DNA from: Phoronis ovalis
Taxonomy: Eukaryota; Phoronida; Phoronidae
Assembly: GCA_028565635.1 (NCBI GenBank)
Contig: JAOXYB010029133.1
Location: 1-15,100 of the forward strand
Direction of reading: 5' to 3'
Length of the DNA: 15,100 nucleotides
Made by a program: the position numbers and the translations under genes. Below the pieces are notes generated by a model that saw nothing but the letters and a program-made list of their open reading frames with translations, did not search any database and was not told the DNA's origin. Positions within the stretch are counted from its first letter, which is position 1, and each line of letters begins with the position of its first letter. Positions 1 to 8,209 of the stretch are shown here, piece by piece.

Positions 1-417
1 ATGCATGATGTATTATATTCTTTTCTAATGTAAAAACACAATAATGTTAAAAAAATATAATCCTACACATTGGATGGGCATTAGACATGACAAATGTCTC
101 GTTTCCCCTTTCTAGCATATGCCGGCACCATTTTCTGCATTTGTAATGCTAGATTGGCCTTCCTAGATGTTGGTTTGTGATAATGGTGGACTGAAATGCT
201 CTGTTACTACGTGTATGACAACTAAAACAATCAAGCATTTTCAGAAACTACACTGATAGGTTGCTTGCATGAAATGGTATGCAATCTCTGAAAATTTAAT
301 TGTCTTAATATGACAACTATCAGTGTTTTTTGAGAACCGTGTAAAGGAGCAAGAGAGATCGAGTTGGGCAGGCAATGTTTTCAAAGTATTTTACCTTGAG
401 TTACATGTCAATTTCAG
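1..417 (+). other. RCC1 intron, 3' part
   Basis: This AT-rich stretch precedes the first RCC1 exon in the window. It ends in an acceptor at 415-417. I see no coding similarity to the first RCC1 blade, so the preceding exon lies upstream of the window. Confidence 0.7.
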
Positions 418-616
418 GTTTACACATTTGGGTGCAATGATGACTTTGCACTAGGACGGGATACATCTGAAGATGGATCAGAAATGGAACCTGGCCTAGT
501 TGATCTCAAGGAAAAAATAATTCAGATCAGTGCTGGCGATAGCCACACTGCAGCACTAACAGAAGATGGGAGGGTTTATGCCTGGGGAAACTTCAGAGAT
601 GCTAACGGCCTTATAG
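418..616 (+). CDS. RCC1: RCC1 internal exon a
   Basis: The acceptor is atttcag ending at 417 and the donor GTGAGT starts at 617. The exon enters in phase 0 (GTT TAC, matching human V88) and leaves in phase 1 after CTT ATA G. It encodes [41 protein letters not shown] and FRDANGLIG. The Asp of SAGDSH matches a known Ran-contacting residue of human RCC1. Confidence 0.93.
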
Positions 617-3057
617 GTGAGTATCTCTCTCTTAGTAAAACTCAAACTATTTTCCTCCTCTTTTTCCGTTTTAGTTTGAAATGTGTGAATTTTACTTTGT
701 ATTTTATACATCCTATACCACTTTGATAAAATCCCTTTCAAGTCCCTCCTGTGAGAATTTTTTAAAAAGAATTCCTTCCAGTAAGCGTATCATGTATTTC
801 ACAATTTGTTTAAAATTTCCACTGAGCAGTGTGTGAAATGATGTAAAGTTTATCCATTCTCTGAGCTTTGTTCATCTTTTCCTGTGTATGTCAGCACTGT
901 CTAGGCTTCTGTTGTCTAAGGTTTTCTTTGATACAGGGCTTTGCTTTGTTGACTGCATTTGTTATAAGGTGGACAGGGAGATTATGTGTCTCTTGAACCC
1001 AAAGATTATTCAGTTGAATCTGATCACATACTGACTTAGTTGTTTTTTCCTGGAGGGACCATTCTCATAATAATATATCCTTGGTAATTTTGAGCAAACT
1101 TAAAATACAACATCTACATTTGTATGGAGTACTACTGTATGGCAGCTACTATTGCTAGTAAGGAGGATTAGTTAAGGCTGTTTTTACCGCAGTAACTGAT
1201 TTGTTATTTGGATTAGAAAGCATTGTGTACTTACAAAATGTCTAAAGAATGCTGCTCCTTATTGGATGTCTAATATTTTGTACCAACCAAGAACTAAATT
1301 TATTGCCTAATTTCTTGTTTCTATGCTTTGTAATGTTGCTTCAGGTTTAACCACAAATGGTGTTGAAAAGACTCCTGTAGAAATCTTAAGCAATCGTTCC
1401 ATTGTAAAAATAGCATCTGGTAGTGATCACCTGGTTTGTTTAACTCATGATGGTTGCTTGTATACACTGGGTAATGGTGAACAAGGGCAGCTGGGCAGAG
1501 TAGCTGAATGTTTTGCAAACAGAGGTGGTCGGAAGGGTTTAGGTAGGAATCTCCACTTAAGATACATTGTAGTATCAAAATAAAGATGTTCATGTAGTTT
1601 CATACCAAGAACTTGCAGAAAACCAGAGGTATTTGCAATTTGTGCAACTCCTAAGAAAGTAGGCATTTTATGATTCAATTATAATGGCCTGTTAAAAATA
1701 TTCCACAACAGTATCGGAAGCAATAAGGAATGTTTGTCAGTGACAGTGTTTCCACCAAACTGTCAAGTACTGGTTTTAGAGGACAATTTGTGCAAAATGT
1801 TTTAAGAGAAAGAATGCATCTAAGAAATAATAAGTTTGTCACTTGTAATGTTCAAACCTTAATATTAGAATTTTGAATGTATAATGATCAGTTTCATTGT
1901 TTATTTTAACTTGATGTTTGCATCTGGTTTTACAGAACTGTTGTTGACTCCTGCAGTTGTGCATTGTAAGCGTGTGCGGGGACGAGGCAAAGCGATATTC
2001 AGTGACTGCTGGGCTGGCACATATACAACGCATGCAATGGAGAAACAAAATGGTGACGTATATGGTTGGGGACTTAACAATTACTATCAGTTAGGTAGGC
2101 AAGTGTAACAACATTTATTTAATGAGATGAAAAGATGTTTGTTTTGAAGTTAGAGTACGTGTGAAATGATGTAAAGTTTATCCATTCTCTGAGTTTTGCT
2201 TTTCTGGACTTGTGTTTGCTTATGCTGTTATTGTTTCTTGTGCATAAGGTTTTCTTAGGCCAAGGACTGTGCAGTACAGGCTGCATTTGTTTGTTCAGGA
2301 AGGCAGGGAGATTTGTGAAAGTCTCTTGAAACCAAGGATTACACAATATGCTCTGATCACACCTACTTTTATATCATTATATTCACAACTGGTCAACAAG
2401 CTTTGAAAAATATTGTAATCTATTGGTTTATCAATATTAACACTTTGCACGTTGATATTGTTCTTGTCAATTTGTAAGGATTTTCAAACCCCCCTCAGAA
2501 TCTATTCTAGACTCTTGCGGAAATTCCAGACCAAACCCTGATACATGTTCTTCTGTTTCATGATTCATTGGTTGTACAAGATAATGTTAAAATATTAACA
2601 AGTTATGAGATGAATAGCTTTTATTCTGTGACATCAGTTAATGGTATTTGCTCCTATACTAGGTATTCCAGACATGGAAAACAGATTCATGCCCGAGAGA
2701 ATTACAAGTTTTCCTAATGATAAAGATTGGATTCAAGTTGCATCTGGACAACATCACACATTAGCCTTAACTTCTGATGGTAAGCTTCTACTGAATTTCC
2801 AAGGGAAAAAAAATCTTAAAGAAGAACTAGGTGCCATTATTTGTGAAGGTAAAGAAAACATGAAAATATTTTTATGTTAAAGAAAAAACTCATCTTTTTA
2901 GGTAAAGTGTATTCTGTGGGCAGAGCTACATATGGCAGACTGGGATTAGGAGAAAATGCACAGGAGTCGAAAGTTCCGATTATGGTACCAATGAATGGAT
3001 GCAAGTGTGTGCAAATAGATGCTGCATCTTCTGTATCTGCAGCTGTAACAGAAAAAG
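418..3057 (+). CDS. RCC1: RCC1, Ran guanine nucleotide exchange factor (partial, five internal exons)
   Basis: RCC1 loads GTP onto Ran at chromatin and so drives nuclear transport and spindle assembly; it is a seven-bladed propeller bound to nucleosomes. Five exons (418-616, 1345-1542, 1936-2094, 2663-2779, 2902-3057) join in frame into about 276 codons. They follow the human protein closely from VYTFGCND through [49 protein letters not shown] and [13 protein letters not shown] to AAVTEKG. The residues matching human D128 (GDSH), D182 (SDHL) and H304 (QHHT), known from mutagenesis to matter for exchange, are kept, so an active enzyme is likely. The gene is incomplete here: the N-terminal tail and first blade lie upstream, and the last blade is not in the window. 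RCC1-domain relatives such as RCC2 fit less well, since the FANRGGR insert is specific to RCC1. Confidence 0.95.
617..1344 (+). other. RCC1 intron a-b
   Basis: A 728-nt GT-AG intron. It contains one copy (about 831-1036) of a repeat also found in intron c-d. No other structure is visible. Confidence 0.85.
831..1036 (+). repeat. Dispersed intronic repeat, copy 1
   Basis: About 200 nt that recur at 2159-2365 in the same orientation. The first 35 or so bases, from gtgtgaaatgatgtaaag to ccattctctgag, are identical. After that, islands such as aaggttttct, ctgcatttgtt, cagggagat, gtctcttgaa and ctgatcaca keep the same order with small indels. I see no poly-A tail, pol III box or inverted ends, so the class is unknown. 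Confidence 0.75.
1345..1542 (+). CDS. RCC1: RCC1 internal exon b
   Basis: The acceptor is gttgcttcag ending at 1344 and the donor GTAGGA starts at 1543. The exon is phase 1 at both ends (198 nt) and its first two bases complete a Gly codon. It encodes [29 protein letters not shown] and the RCC1-specific [12 protein letters not shown]. The Asp of SGSDH matches human D182, needed for exchange. Confidence 0.93.
1543..1935 (+). other. RCC1 intron b-c
   Basis: A 393-nt GT-AG intron without a recognisable gene or repeat. Open frames crossing it on either strand look like chance. Confidence 0.85.
1936..2094 (+). CDS. RCC1: RCC1 internal exon c
   Basis: The acceptor is ggttttacag ending at 1935 and the donor GTAGGC starts at 2095. 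The exon is phase 1 to phase 1 (159 nt). It encodes [33 protein letters not shown] and [15 protein letters not shown], the blade that follows the GGRxGLE strand in RCC1 proteins. The basic KRVRGRGK stretch corresponds to human KSRGSRGH. Confidence 0.92.
2095..2662 (+). other. RCC1 intron c-d
   Basis: A 568-nt GT-AG intron holding the second copy of the intronic repeat (about 2159-2365). The rest is AT-rich unique sequence. The following intron, 2780-2901, is only 122 nt. Confidence 0.85.
2159..2365 (+). repeat. Dispersed intronic repeat, copy 2
   Basis: The partner of 831-1036, in the next but one RCC1 intron and in the same orientation. The first part is identical and the rest diverged with indels. 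It is either a dispersed short element inserted twice or an old local duplication. Confidence 0.75.
2663..2779 (+). CDS. RCC1: RCC1 internal exon d
   Basis: The acceptor is cctatactag ending at 2662 and the donor GTAAGC starts at 2780. The exon is phase 1 to phase 1 (117 nt). It encodes [18 protein letters not shown] followed by [14 protein letters not shown]. The first His of QHHT corresponds to human H304. Confidence 0.92.
2902..3057 (+). CDS. RCC1: RCC1 internal exon e (last RCC1 exon in the window)
   Basis: The acceptor is catctttttag ending at 2901 and the donor GTAAGT starts at 3058. The exon is phase 1 to phase 1 (156 nt). It encodes [18 protein letters not shown] and [19 protein letters not shown] good donor follows, so transcription continues, but no exon for the last blade (human GRVFAWGMGTNYQLGTG region) could be found between here and 15100. 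Confidence 0.92.
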
Positions 3058-3575
3058 GTAAGTAAACATATCGGTGATTTCTGCAAGTAATTTCTTTTGG
3101 TGAAAGCTTTCTTTTTATTAATTGTTGTGTTCTAGATTTAAAATGGAACATTTAACCTTTAAAACAAGAAAATTTACGAAGTCAGAAAACCCATTATCCA
3201 GTCAATGTGCTATTTATCCCCCACAACTAAACCTTTCTTGCTGCCTGTCTGCTTCATACTTGTAACCATACAAAGTTAATGATTTATAGTCAATATTAGT
3301 TTTTCAATGATTTATACACTATAGTTCATAGTTAATGTACATTAACGAAATTTTACGTATTTCTAAGATCCATGGTCGGGTCGACGTTGGCATGTTTGTA
3401 TTTGCTTTGGTGTTCTTTTGCTTATAACTGAGCGTTCAACGTTGATAAAAGGCTTAAGGTTAATGTACACACGATGTGTAGGTCGGTCGCAATTCCGGCT
3501 ATGCTTGAGGATGTTGATGGACATTCTGCTGAGTTTGCATCCGGTTATATCTTTAGAAGTATATTATATAATTAT

Positions 3576-3596
3576 GATATACATATATATATATTT
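3576..3596. repeat. AT microsatellite
   Basis: A short, imperfect (AT)n run followed by a T run. No function is evident. Confidence 0.6.
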
Positions 3597-3879
3597 TTTA
3601 AATAAGCAGATAAATTATGTATAACATTACTATTTCAATCAATAGCACATTATTAATTCGCCTTGCATGATCGGTACTCTTGTATAAGAGGTGGAGTGTT
3701 GAGGTCAAGGTTTCTCATGTCTGGAGTGTGTACATGCGTCGTGAACAGTTGGTATGATATAATATAATATTATGCATTTGTCCAAAAATTAAAACTGAAT
3801 TTTAACTAATTTATATGATTTATATTTATACAGTTAGCATGGCATTATATAATATACTTATAACAAAATGTATCTATTG

Positions 3880-3885
3880 TTTAAT
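3880..3885 (-). terminator. Candidate polyadenylation signal, copy A
   Basis: ATTAAA on the minus strand, about 60 nt past the stop. The same motif in the same sequence context is kept in copy B at 10067-10072. This is a common variant signal, but in AT-rich DNA it may be chance. Confidence 0.3.
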
Positions 3886-3942
3886 TCTGTGTTTTAAATT
3901 AAACGTATAATAGGAAATATGATGGATTATCTAGCTGCAGAA

Positions 3943-4322
3943 TTAAATAATCGTTTCATGAGTTACAAAATATGGAAGTGAAGCCTCCCCATAAGATGGA
4001 GGTGGAGCTGTGGGCGTGGCTTCTTGTTGATTTACATCGCTCGTCCCTCCTACTGGTTGATTAACTGTCTTATCATCATATTGGTAGGCGGTTTCATAGG
4101 ATGGCGGTGCCATAGATTGATACTGTTCAGCTGAATAAGTAAACGGCGAAGACGCGTTATTTGTTGCTGTAGGAGACACTGTACTTGTCTGCTGCCGGTT
4201 CATTTCTAAATAACTAGAACTAGTTCCTGGCATATTTTGTTGTTGATTAGTACCATTACATAGTTGCTGGGTAGGAGGAGTATAAGTAGACACAACGGGT
4301 TGTGAAATACCTTGAAGAGATC
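3943..4322 (-). CDS. Shisa-like copy A, exon 5 (cytoplasmic tail)
   Basis: The acceptor tttgctctttcag ends at 4323 and the TAA stop is at 3943-3945. The exon encodes a low-complexity tail rich in Gln, Ser, Thr and Pro with MAPPSYETAY and APPPSYGEA, each a PPxY ligand for WW domains. It ends in HETII, which fits a class I PDZ ligand (Thr at -2, Ile at 0). Confidence 0.92.
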
Positions 4323-7300
4323 CTGAAAGAGCAAATCTAGAATATTATAGATGATTATGTAACTACAGCAGATACAGGACAGTGGAATTGCAGGTAACCT
4401 ACCAACACGCTTTGAAGACAAAGCACGTGGATGGAACTTGACAAAAATCTAGGTGGGATATGATGCCCCAGACAAAAAAAATCACAGCCGACGGTAAAAC
4501 TTGCTTGCCAGAAGTATACTACATCCCATGGTAAAAAAGTTGATTGAAATGTGCACCTCATATAGAAAAAAATTCTAACTGGAATTAGTTGTTCGTTGGC
4601 GAATTTACTATCGAAGAAATCAATGGACAAAGATATCAAAAATACACTATTGCATTAATTATTTGTTGAAAAAACTAAACATAAAACATAAATCATATGC
4701 TATTGTAAACCTTTTGGCTGAAACAAATGGGGCGCATGGAGTGGCACTTTGAGTGGGAGTGCTCAATGAGATACAGGCATATTAACATTACTATGTAAGT
4801 GGTTACATTTGTAACATTTAATACATTGCAAATTAAGATAAAGGTGCACTTACAGGAGACCATGTTAATAAAATAAAATGCATTGTTGTTTATAATCTCT
4901 GCAGGAATTAATTGAAATTACATTTGATAATATGCTTGTAAGTTAATACACTATTTGACAAAATGCTCCCAGGATTTCGCGTTTTGTGAATGAACGATCA
5001 GACAGTTCTTCTTGAGGCCGTTTCGGTTTTGCGACCGGTGCCTCAGTTTAGGTCATGCAATTAGTGTTTCCACATTTCTATGGCATAGTATCAGTACGTT
5101 TAATACTCACGTTTTACATTTCCATTTGTTCTTTTAGCTCTATGATACGCACAACATACCACACACACCGAAATTAGAGAAAAAAAGAAAACCAAATTCC
5201 CAATCACAATACCAGCAATACTACAAAAAAACATGTACGATAAAAAGAATTGATCAGTTCTTTAATAATTCATTTGAACCATCAAATCGATCCATGATTT
5301 TGATGTAGCGTAGCTTGAGCTTGATCTCGTGCTTGTGTATTGGAAGGATATAAGTTAACAAAATAGCGAAGAACAGAGAACATGTATGATCGTGATGATA
5401 TCGACTCAACATGATTTTTTCCTAACGAAATGTACATGTTCGCAATTAGGTATATATTGATATTAATATTGATACTGAAACAAACACAATGTTGAAGCAG
5501 TACAATCATTAAGAGTACTTACGCTCCACCAGATAATCCCGCTGATGGCGTTGACCAGCTGTTCCAAGATGACCAGCTGTTCCAAGATGACCAGTTTGAC
5601 CAACTATTCCAGGATGCCCATTTTGAATTCCATGATGACCAACTGTTCCAAGATGACCAACTGTTCCAGGATGACCAATTGTTCCATGATGACCAACTGT
5701 TCCACGATGACCAACTGTTCCAGGATGACCAACTTCTTCTATTTCTTTCCCCCGGTGTCTCTCTTTTGATCAGACGTTCAGAAAGTCCGTGTTGATCTGC
5801 ATCTTGCAGTTTGCTAGGGTCTTCATCATTATCTATTCTATATCTTAAAGATAATAATAATTGGTTGTAGACAGAAATAAATATGGAACTGCTATATAAT
5901 TCCACTACCTGGTGAACGATTGCCATCCAGATGCATGTTTATCGCTAGGAGGCGCTTTGAGTTTTAAAACTAATAATGGTAGTCGATGACACTAAACAAT
6001 AACAGAGAAACATCTATTTCTGTAGTTTAACGGTATGATTCTTGTTCCAATGTTATGTATTGAGATATTCTTGCTACTCCAAATTTAATAAAATATCGAG
6101 TACTTACCTTATGACTTGTGGGGTTCCATTAAATATTATATGTCGTGGTTTATATTTCAATTTTTCATCACTGCAACAGAATTTGTTGTCACGTGCTCCA
6201 CAACAGAATTGTCTGCAGGAGAATGAATCATGTGCTAAACCATTACCATCTGTATAGCCACTACAAAATTCGGATTTAGCTGCTTGGACGAAAAGTACAG
6301 TAACTGAAAGGGAAAAATGAATCACGATAGGAATAAATATTACTTTAGGTAATTATTAGTTTCTAATAACATAAAACTCGTATTGCTTAGAAAATTGCTT
6401 GGATAAAGAACCATCATTGTTACAACTTTTTCATTCTTATCATTTGCATGGAAACGTTAGTTAATAAATTCCATTAATATTTAGATAATTATATAAATAA
6501 ATAGGAAACCATTACTGAATACTGGTAATATGGCAGATTTTTTCATACTTTAATGTTTCAATGATGCAAATTAAAATTTATACGTATTAAAATCAATAGC
6601 TCTTGATATTTAAAAATGATATAAATATCTACGATATATTTCTTTGTGGCTATAGTTATATGGCAGATGCCAAACTGGAGACATTACAATTATCAATTAT
6701 GTTTTTAATAGTTTTCTTTTACCAGAAAGTGGCAGCTAATGTTGTAATATAAAAGGAAGAACCTCCTTTCCTTTTAATAGTATTTGATTTCGTTAATGAT
6801 TCAAATCTCTGTTCGTTAGCAATGGGTACAATAGTTTTCACGGTATACCATTTCCAACAGCTCTAACAAAAAGGGAGTTTAAATTTAAGAAATTCAAATA
6901 ACGGCAAAAGAAAAGGAGAACCTTTCTTTTCTATTACAACGTTAGCTGCCAGTCTCCCTGAACATAAGTCACATGATTTGTGCGACATACATGTCATATC
7001 GCACACATTTATTCAAATAATAAGGTCACTGACATACTGCAATACATTGGGGCCGCACCTCGGTTCCATAAAGGAACCAAGACACTGACATGCGGGTCAT
7101 CAAGCACAGGCCTGTTTCTTGTAATACACATATTCATCAAAATCTAATTGTCTGAGTGTATATCATTTCAGATTAAATGTGAACAGAAAGGAAACAAGCA
7201 AAACATGACATAATATGTAAATACAACTATTAAAACAAAAATAACAAACAATTATGTTACCAGAATATTTTGGATGAATAATCACCTCCCCATACCATTA

Positions 7301-8209
7301 AAAAACAATTCTTTCTTCAATGTAAATGTATAGAGAGAACTATAACTTCTTATCTCTCAGGAATGAGAGCAACTGAAATAATAGCATTATAAGTATACAG
7401 TAGACCGGGGACATTAGATAAGTTTCACACTAAGACTACCTGGCATGTTAGCGATTTTTATGTTGTACTGTACACGTACTCCTCTAAAAGAAAACGAATA
7501 CTTACTTATTATAAAAGATATCAGAGTTCCTGGACACTTTCTTAACATACCAGTTGTGTTTCAAGCTTTGAGTAGATTATAATGGCAAACCCAGTTCAAG
7601 CGACTTTAAAAAATGAGGATTGTCGTATTACGAAACTTTCATATATCTGTTTACAACTAATACGTCACATCCTGTGCGCTAAAAATAGAAAGTGACGGGT
7701 GAATGAAGCCTATATACCACATACGAGAGTTCAAAAGGTAACAATAGATGTTGATGTTATAAATGCATAGGTGTGTTTACCTTATTTCCCTGTCCATATG
7801 TACAGAAGACGAGTGGAGTGGTCAAATCGCACCTAGCCAAACTGTCAAATCAGAAGATAATATGGGTTGTTTTTTTTACACAATGATATCCCTCAGCAAG
7901 CGGTACTATTAAAAAGTTTTACTTTTAAAATATTTAGGGTAGCACACCTGTTAGTTACATCGCGTCCAATCAAATGAATAATCGTGGAATTCGAGATTAA
8001 ATGAAAGTATCGCCAAATCTACAAATCTTTCGGAGAATCTAAGACTGTTATCATCATCTTCTCTAAATTACAAATGCATTCAATTTACATCAGCATGACC
8101 GATTAGTTAAAAAGATATACCTTGTTGTTTACGAACCTGCGACACCTAGCGAGAAACACTGAAGTAGACCAAGCGCAAGAATCCTAGATCCACCCTGGTG
8201 CTTAGTCAT
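3943..8209 (-). CDS. Shisa/CYYR1-like single-pass membrane protein with Trp-repeat ectodomain, copy A
   Basis: Five exons (8146-8209, 6108-6303, 5523-5843, 5111-5220, 3943-4322) join with matching phases into 356 residues. In order: signal peptide (1 to about 30); six-Cys Shisa-type domain (C35, C51, C55, C56, C64, C65, with FCSGYTDGNG, FCCG and FCCSD) and sequon N80; linker with RNRR at 120-123; Trp tract 125-183; membrane span about 195-219 followed by HRAKR; Pro/Gln/Ser-rich tail with PPSY at 303-306 and 338-341; C-terminus ETII. Known members of this superfamily (Shisa, CYYR1, WBP1, VOPP1) are type I adaptors that bind WW-domain ubiquitin ligases through PPxY and control receptor traffic. 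That role here is inferred. The Trp tract is not a feature I know from this family. Copy B at 10219-14159 is its tandem paralogue. Confidence 0.87.
4323..5110 (-). other. Shisa-like copy A, intron 4
   Basis: A 788-nt GT-AG intron matching 10587-11450 in copy B with many small indels. Open frames here are broken in the other copy, so I call no exon. The neighbouring intron 3 (5221-5522) is likewise conserved but not coding. Confidence 0.8.
5111..5220 (-). CDS. Shisa-like copy A, exon 4 (membrane span)
   Basis: The acceptor ttttttgtag ends at 5221 and the donor GTGAGT starts at 5110 (110 nt). The first base completes GCT (Ala) with exon 3 and the last base completes CGA (Arg) with exon 5. It encodes a hydrophobic span, IAGIVIGNLVFFFSLISVCV, then VCCAYHRAKRTNGNVK. 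The basic stretch after the span puts the C-terminus in the cytoplasm. The Cys pair at the membrane edge could be palmitoylated (inference). Confidence 0.9.
5523..5843 (-). CDS. Shisa-like copy A, exon 3 (linker and Trp tract)
   Basis: The acceptor ctttaag ends at 5844 and the donor GTAAGT starts at 5522 (321 nt). The exon encodes the linker YRIDNDEDPSK to GERNRRS, then 20 Trp spaced every third residue as WSS/WNS units with one Lys break, then STPSAGLSGG before the membrane span. RNRR fits the furin consensus. The reading frame stays open upstream to an ATG at 5926. An alternative acceptor at tatagcag also fits the phase but has a poor pyrimidine tract. Confidence 0.88.
5555..5731 (-). repeat. 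18-bp coding minisatellite, copy A
   Basis: A tandem array of about ten imperfect 18-bp units (on the + strand near caactgttccaggatgac), each encoding WSSWNS. It spans 59 codons with 20 Trp. One extra codon (Lys) and a WAS variant interrupt it near the middle. The matching array in copy B is less than half as long, so the array has changed by whole units. Confidence 0.95.
6108..6303 (-). CDS. Shisa-like copy A, exon 2 (Cys domain)
   Basis: The acceptor tttttccctttcag ends at 6304 and the donor GTAAGT starts at 6107 (phase 1 in, phase 2 out, 196 nt). The exon encodes the end of the signal peptide, FCSGYTDGNGLAHDSFSC, FCCGARDNKFCCSD and the sequon in FNGTPQ. The C-x-x-Y-x-D, F-x-C, CCG and CCSD spacing is that of Shisa/CYYR1 domains. 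The additional Cys of the vertebrate CCGTC motif is replaced (CCGAR). Confidence 0.93.
6730..6951. mobile_element. Foldback / inverted-repeat element in intron 1 of copy A
   Basis: The left arm 6730-6775 and the reverse complement of 6906-6951 share tggcagcta(a/g-strand variant)gttgtaata with one mismatch in the first 20 bases, then purine/pyrimidine-rich stretches that are themselves near palindromes around gaacct. The 130 nt between the arms are present in copy B, but the arms there are largely missing. The structure may therefore be a decayed element lost from copy B, or two insertions in copy A. There is no coding capacity. Confidence 0.6.
7582..7695 (+). other. Conserved intronic block with 37-codon open frame
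   Basis: The block around 7540-7700 is nearly identical to 13490-13640 in unit B. On the + strand it contains an ATG frame of 37 codons (starting MANPVQATLKNEDC). In copy B the first 28 codons differ by one residue and two silent changes, then a 4-base insertion shifts the frame. It also contains tgtttac, a forkhead-type core. A regulatory element is more likely than a gene, but I cannot decide between them. Confidence 0.3.
8146..8209 (-). CDS. Shisa-like copy A, exon 1 (start and signal peptide)
   Basis: The ATG at 8209 opens a basic start (MTKHQGGSR) followed by a hydrophobic run (ILALGLLQCFSL) that continues into exon 2 as VTVLFVQA. This makes a convincing signal peptide, probably cut near VQA|AK. 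Two donors keep phase 1: CTAG|GTGTCG (exon end 8146) and GCAG|GTTCGT (exon end 8137, adding three residues). I prefer 8146 because only this site also keeps the frame in copy B. Base -3 of the ATG is C, a weak context. The exon is inferred from conservation and phase, without transcript evidence. Confidence 0.65.

Larger units (their letters stand above)
3058..3942 (+). other. RCC1 downstream intron and gap before Shisa-like copy A
   Basis: The stretch begins with the GTAAGT donor of RCC1 exon e and contains no exon for the last RCC1 blade on the + strand. It has a short AT dinucleotide run near 3580-3595 and AT-rich sequence after 3740. From about 3862 it is the 3' flank of the Shisa-like gene on the other strand. 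Confidence 0.7.
6304..8145 (-). other. Shisa-like copy A, intron 1
   Basis: A long intron of about 1.84 kb between the signal-peptide and Cys exons. It holds a foldback element at 6730-6951 and a block around 7540-7700 that is almost identical in copy B. A short hairpin near 7055-7075 (ggttcc...ggaacc) is absent from copy B. Confidence 0.7.

Noticed and set aside
4355-4639. 94-codon minus-strand open frame in intron 4 of copy A
   Set aside because: The matching region of copy B has frame-breaking indels, there is no family similarity, and the region is bounded by clear splice sites of the surrounding gene.
5282-5509. 75-codon minus-strand open frame in intron 3
   Set aside because: Exon 3 joins directly to the membrane exon in phase (GC plus T gives Ala), so no exon is needed here. 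The copy B counterpart has indels.
5545-5769. Plus-strand frame with repeated Met-Thr-Asn-Cys-Ser pattern
   Set aside because: It is the antisense shadow of the Trp-repeat exon; the repetition comes from the minisatellite.
6304-6325. Start codon directly before exon 2 as the gene start
   Set aside because: Copy A has GTG where copy B has ATG, and a strong polypyrimidine acceptor (tttttccctttcag) lies between it and the Cys domain. The upstream exon 1 fits better.
7790-7850. tRNA-like stretch ggtcaaatcgcacct
   Set aside because: No matching D-arm, anticodon arm or acceptor stem could be paired around it.
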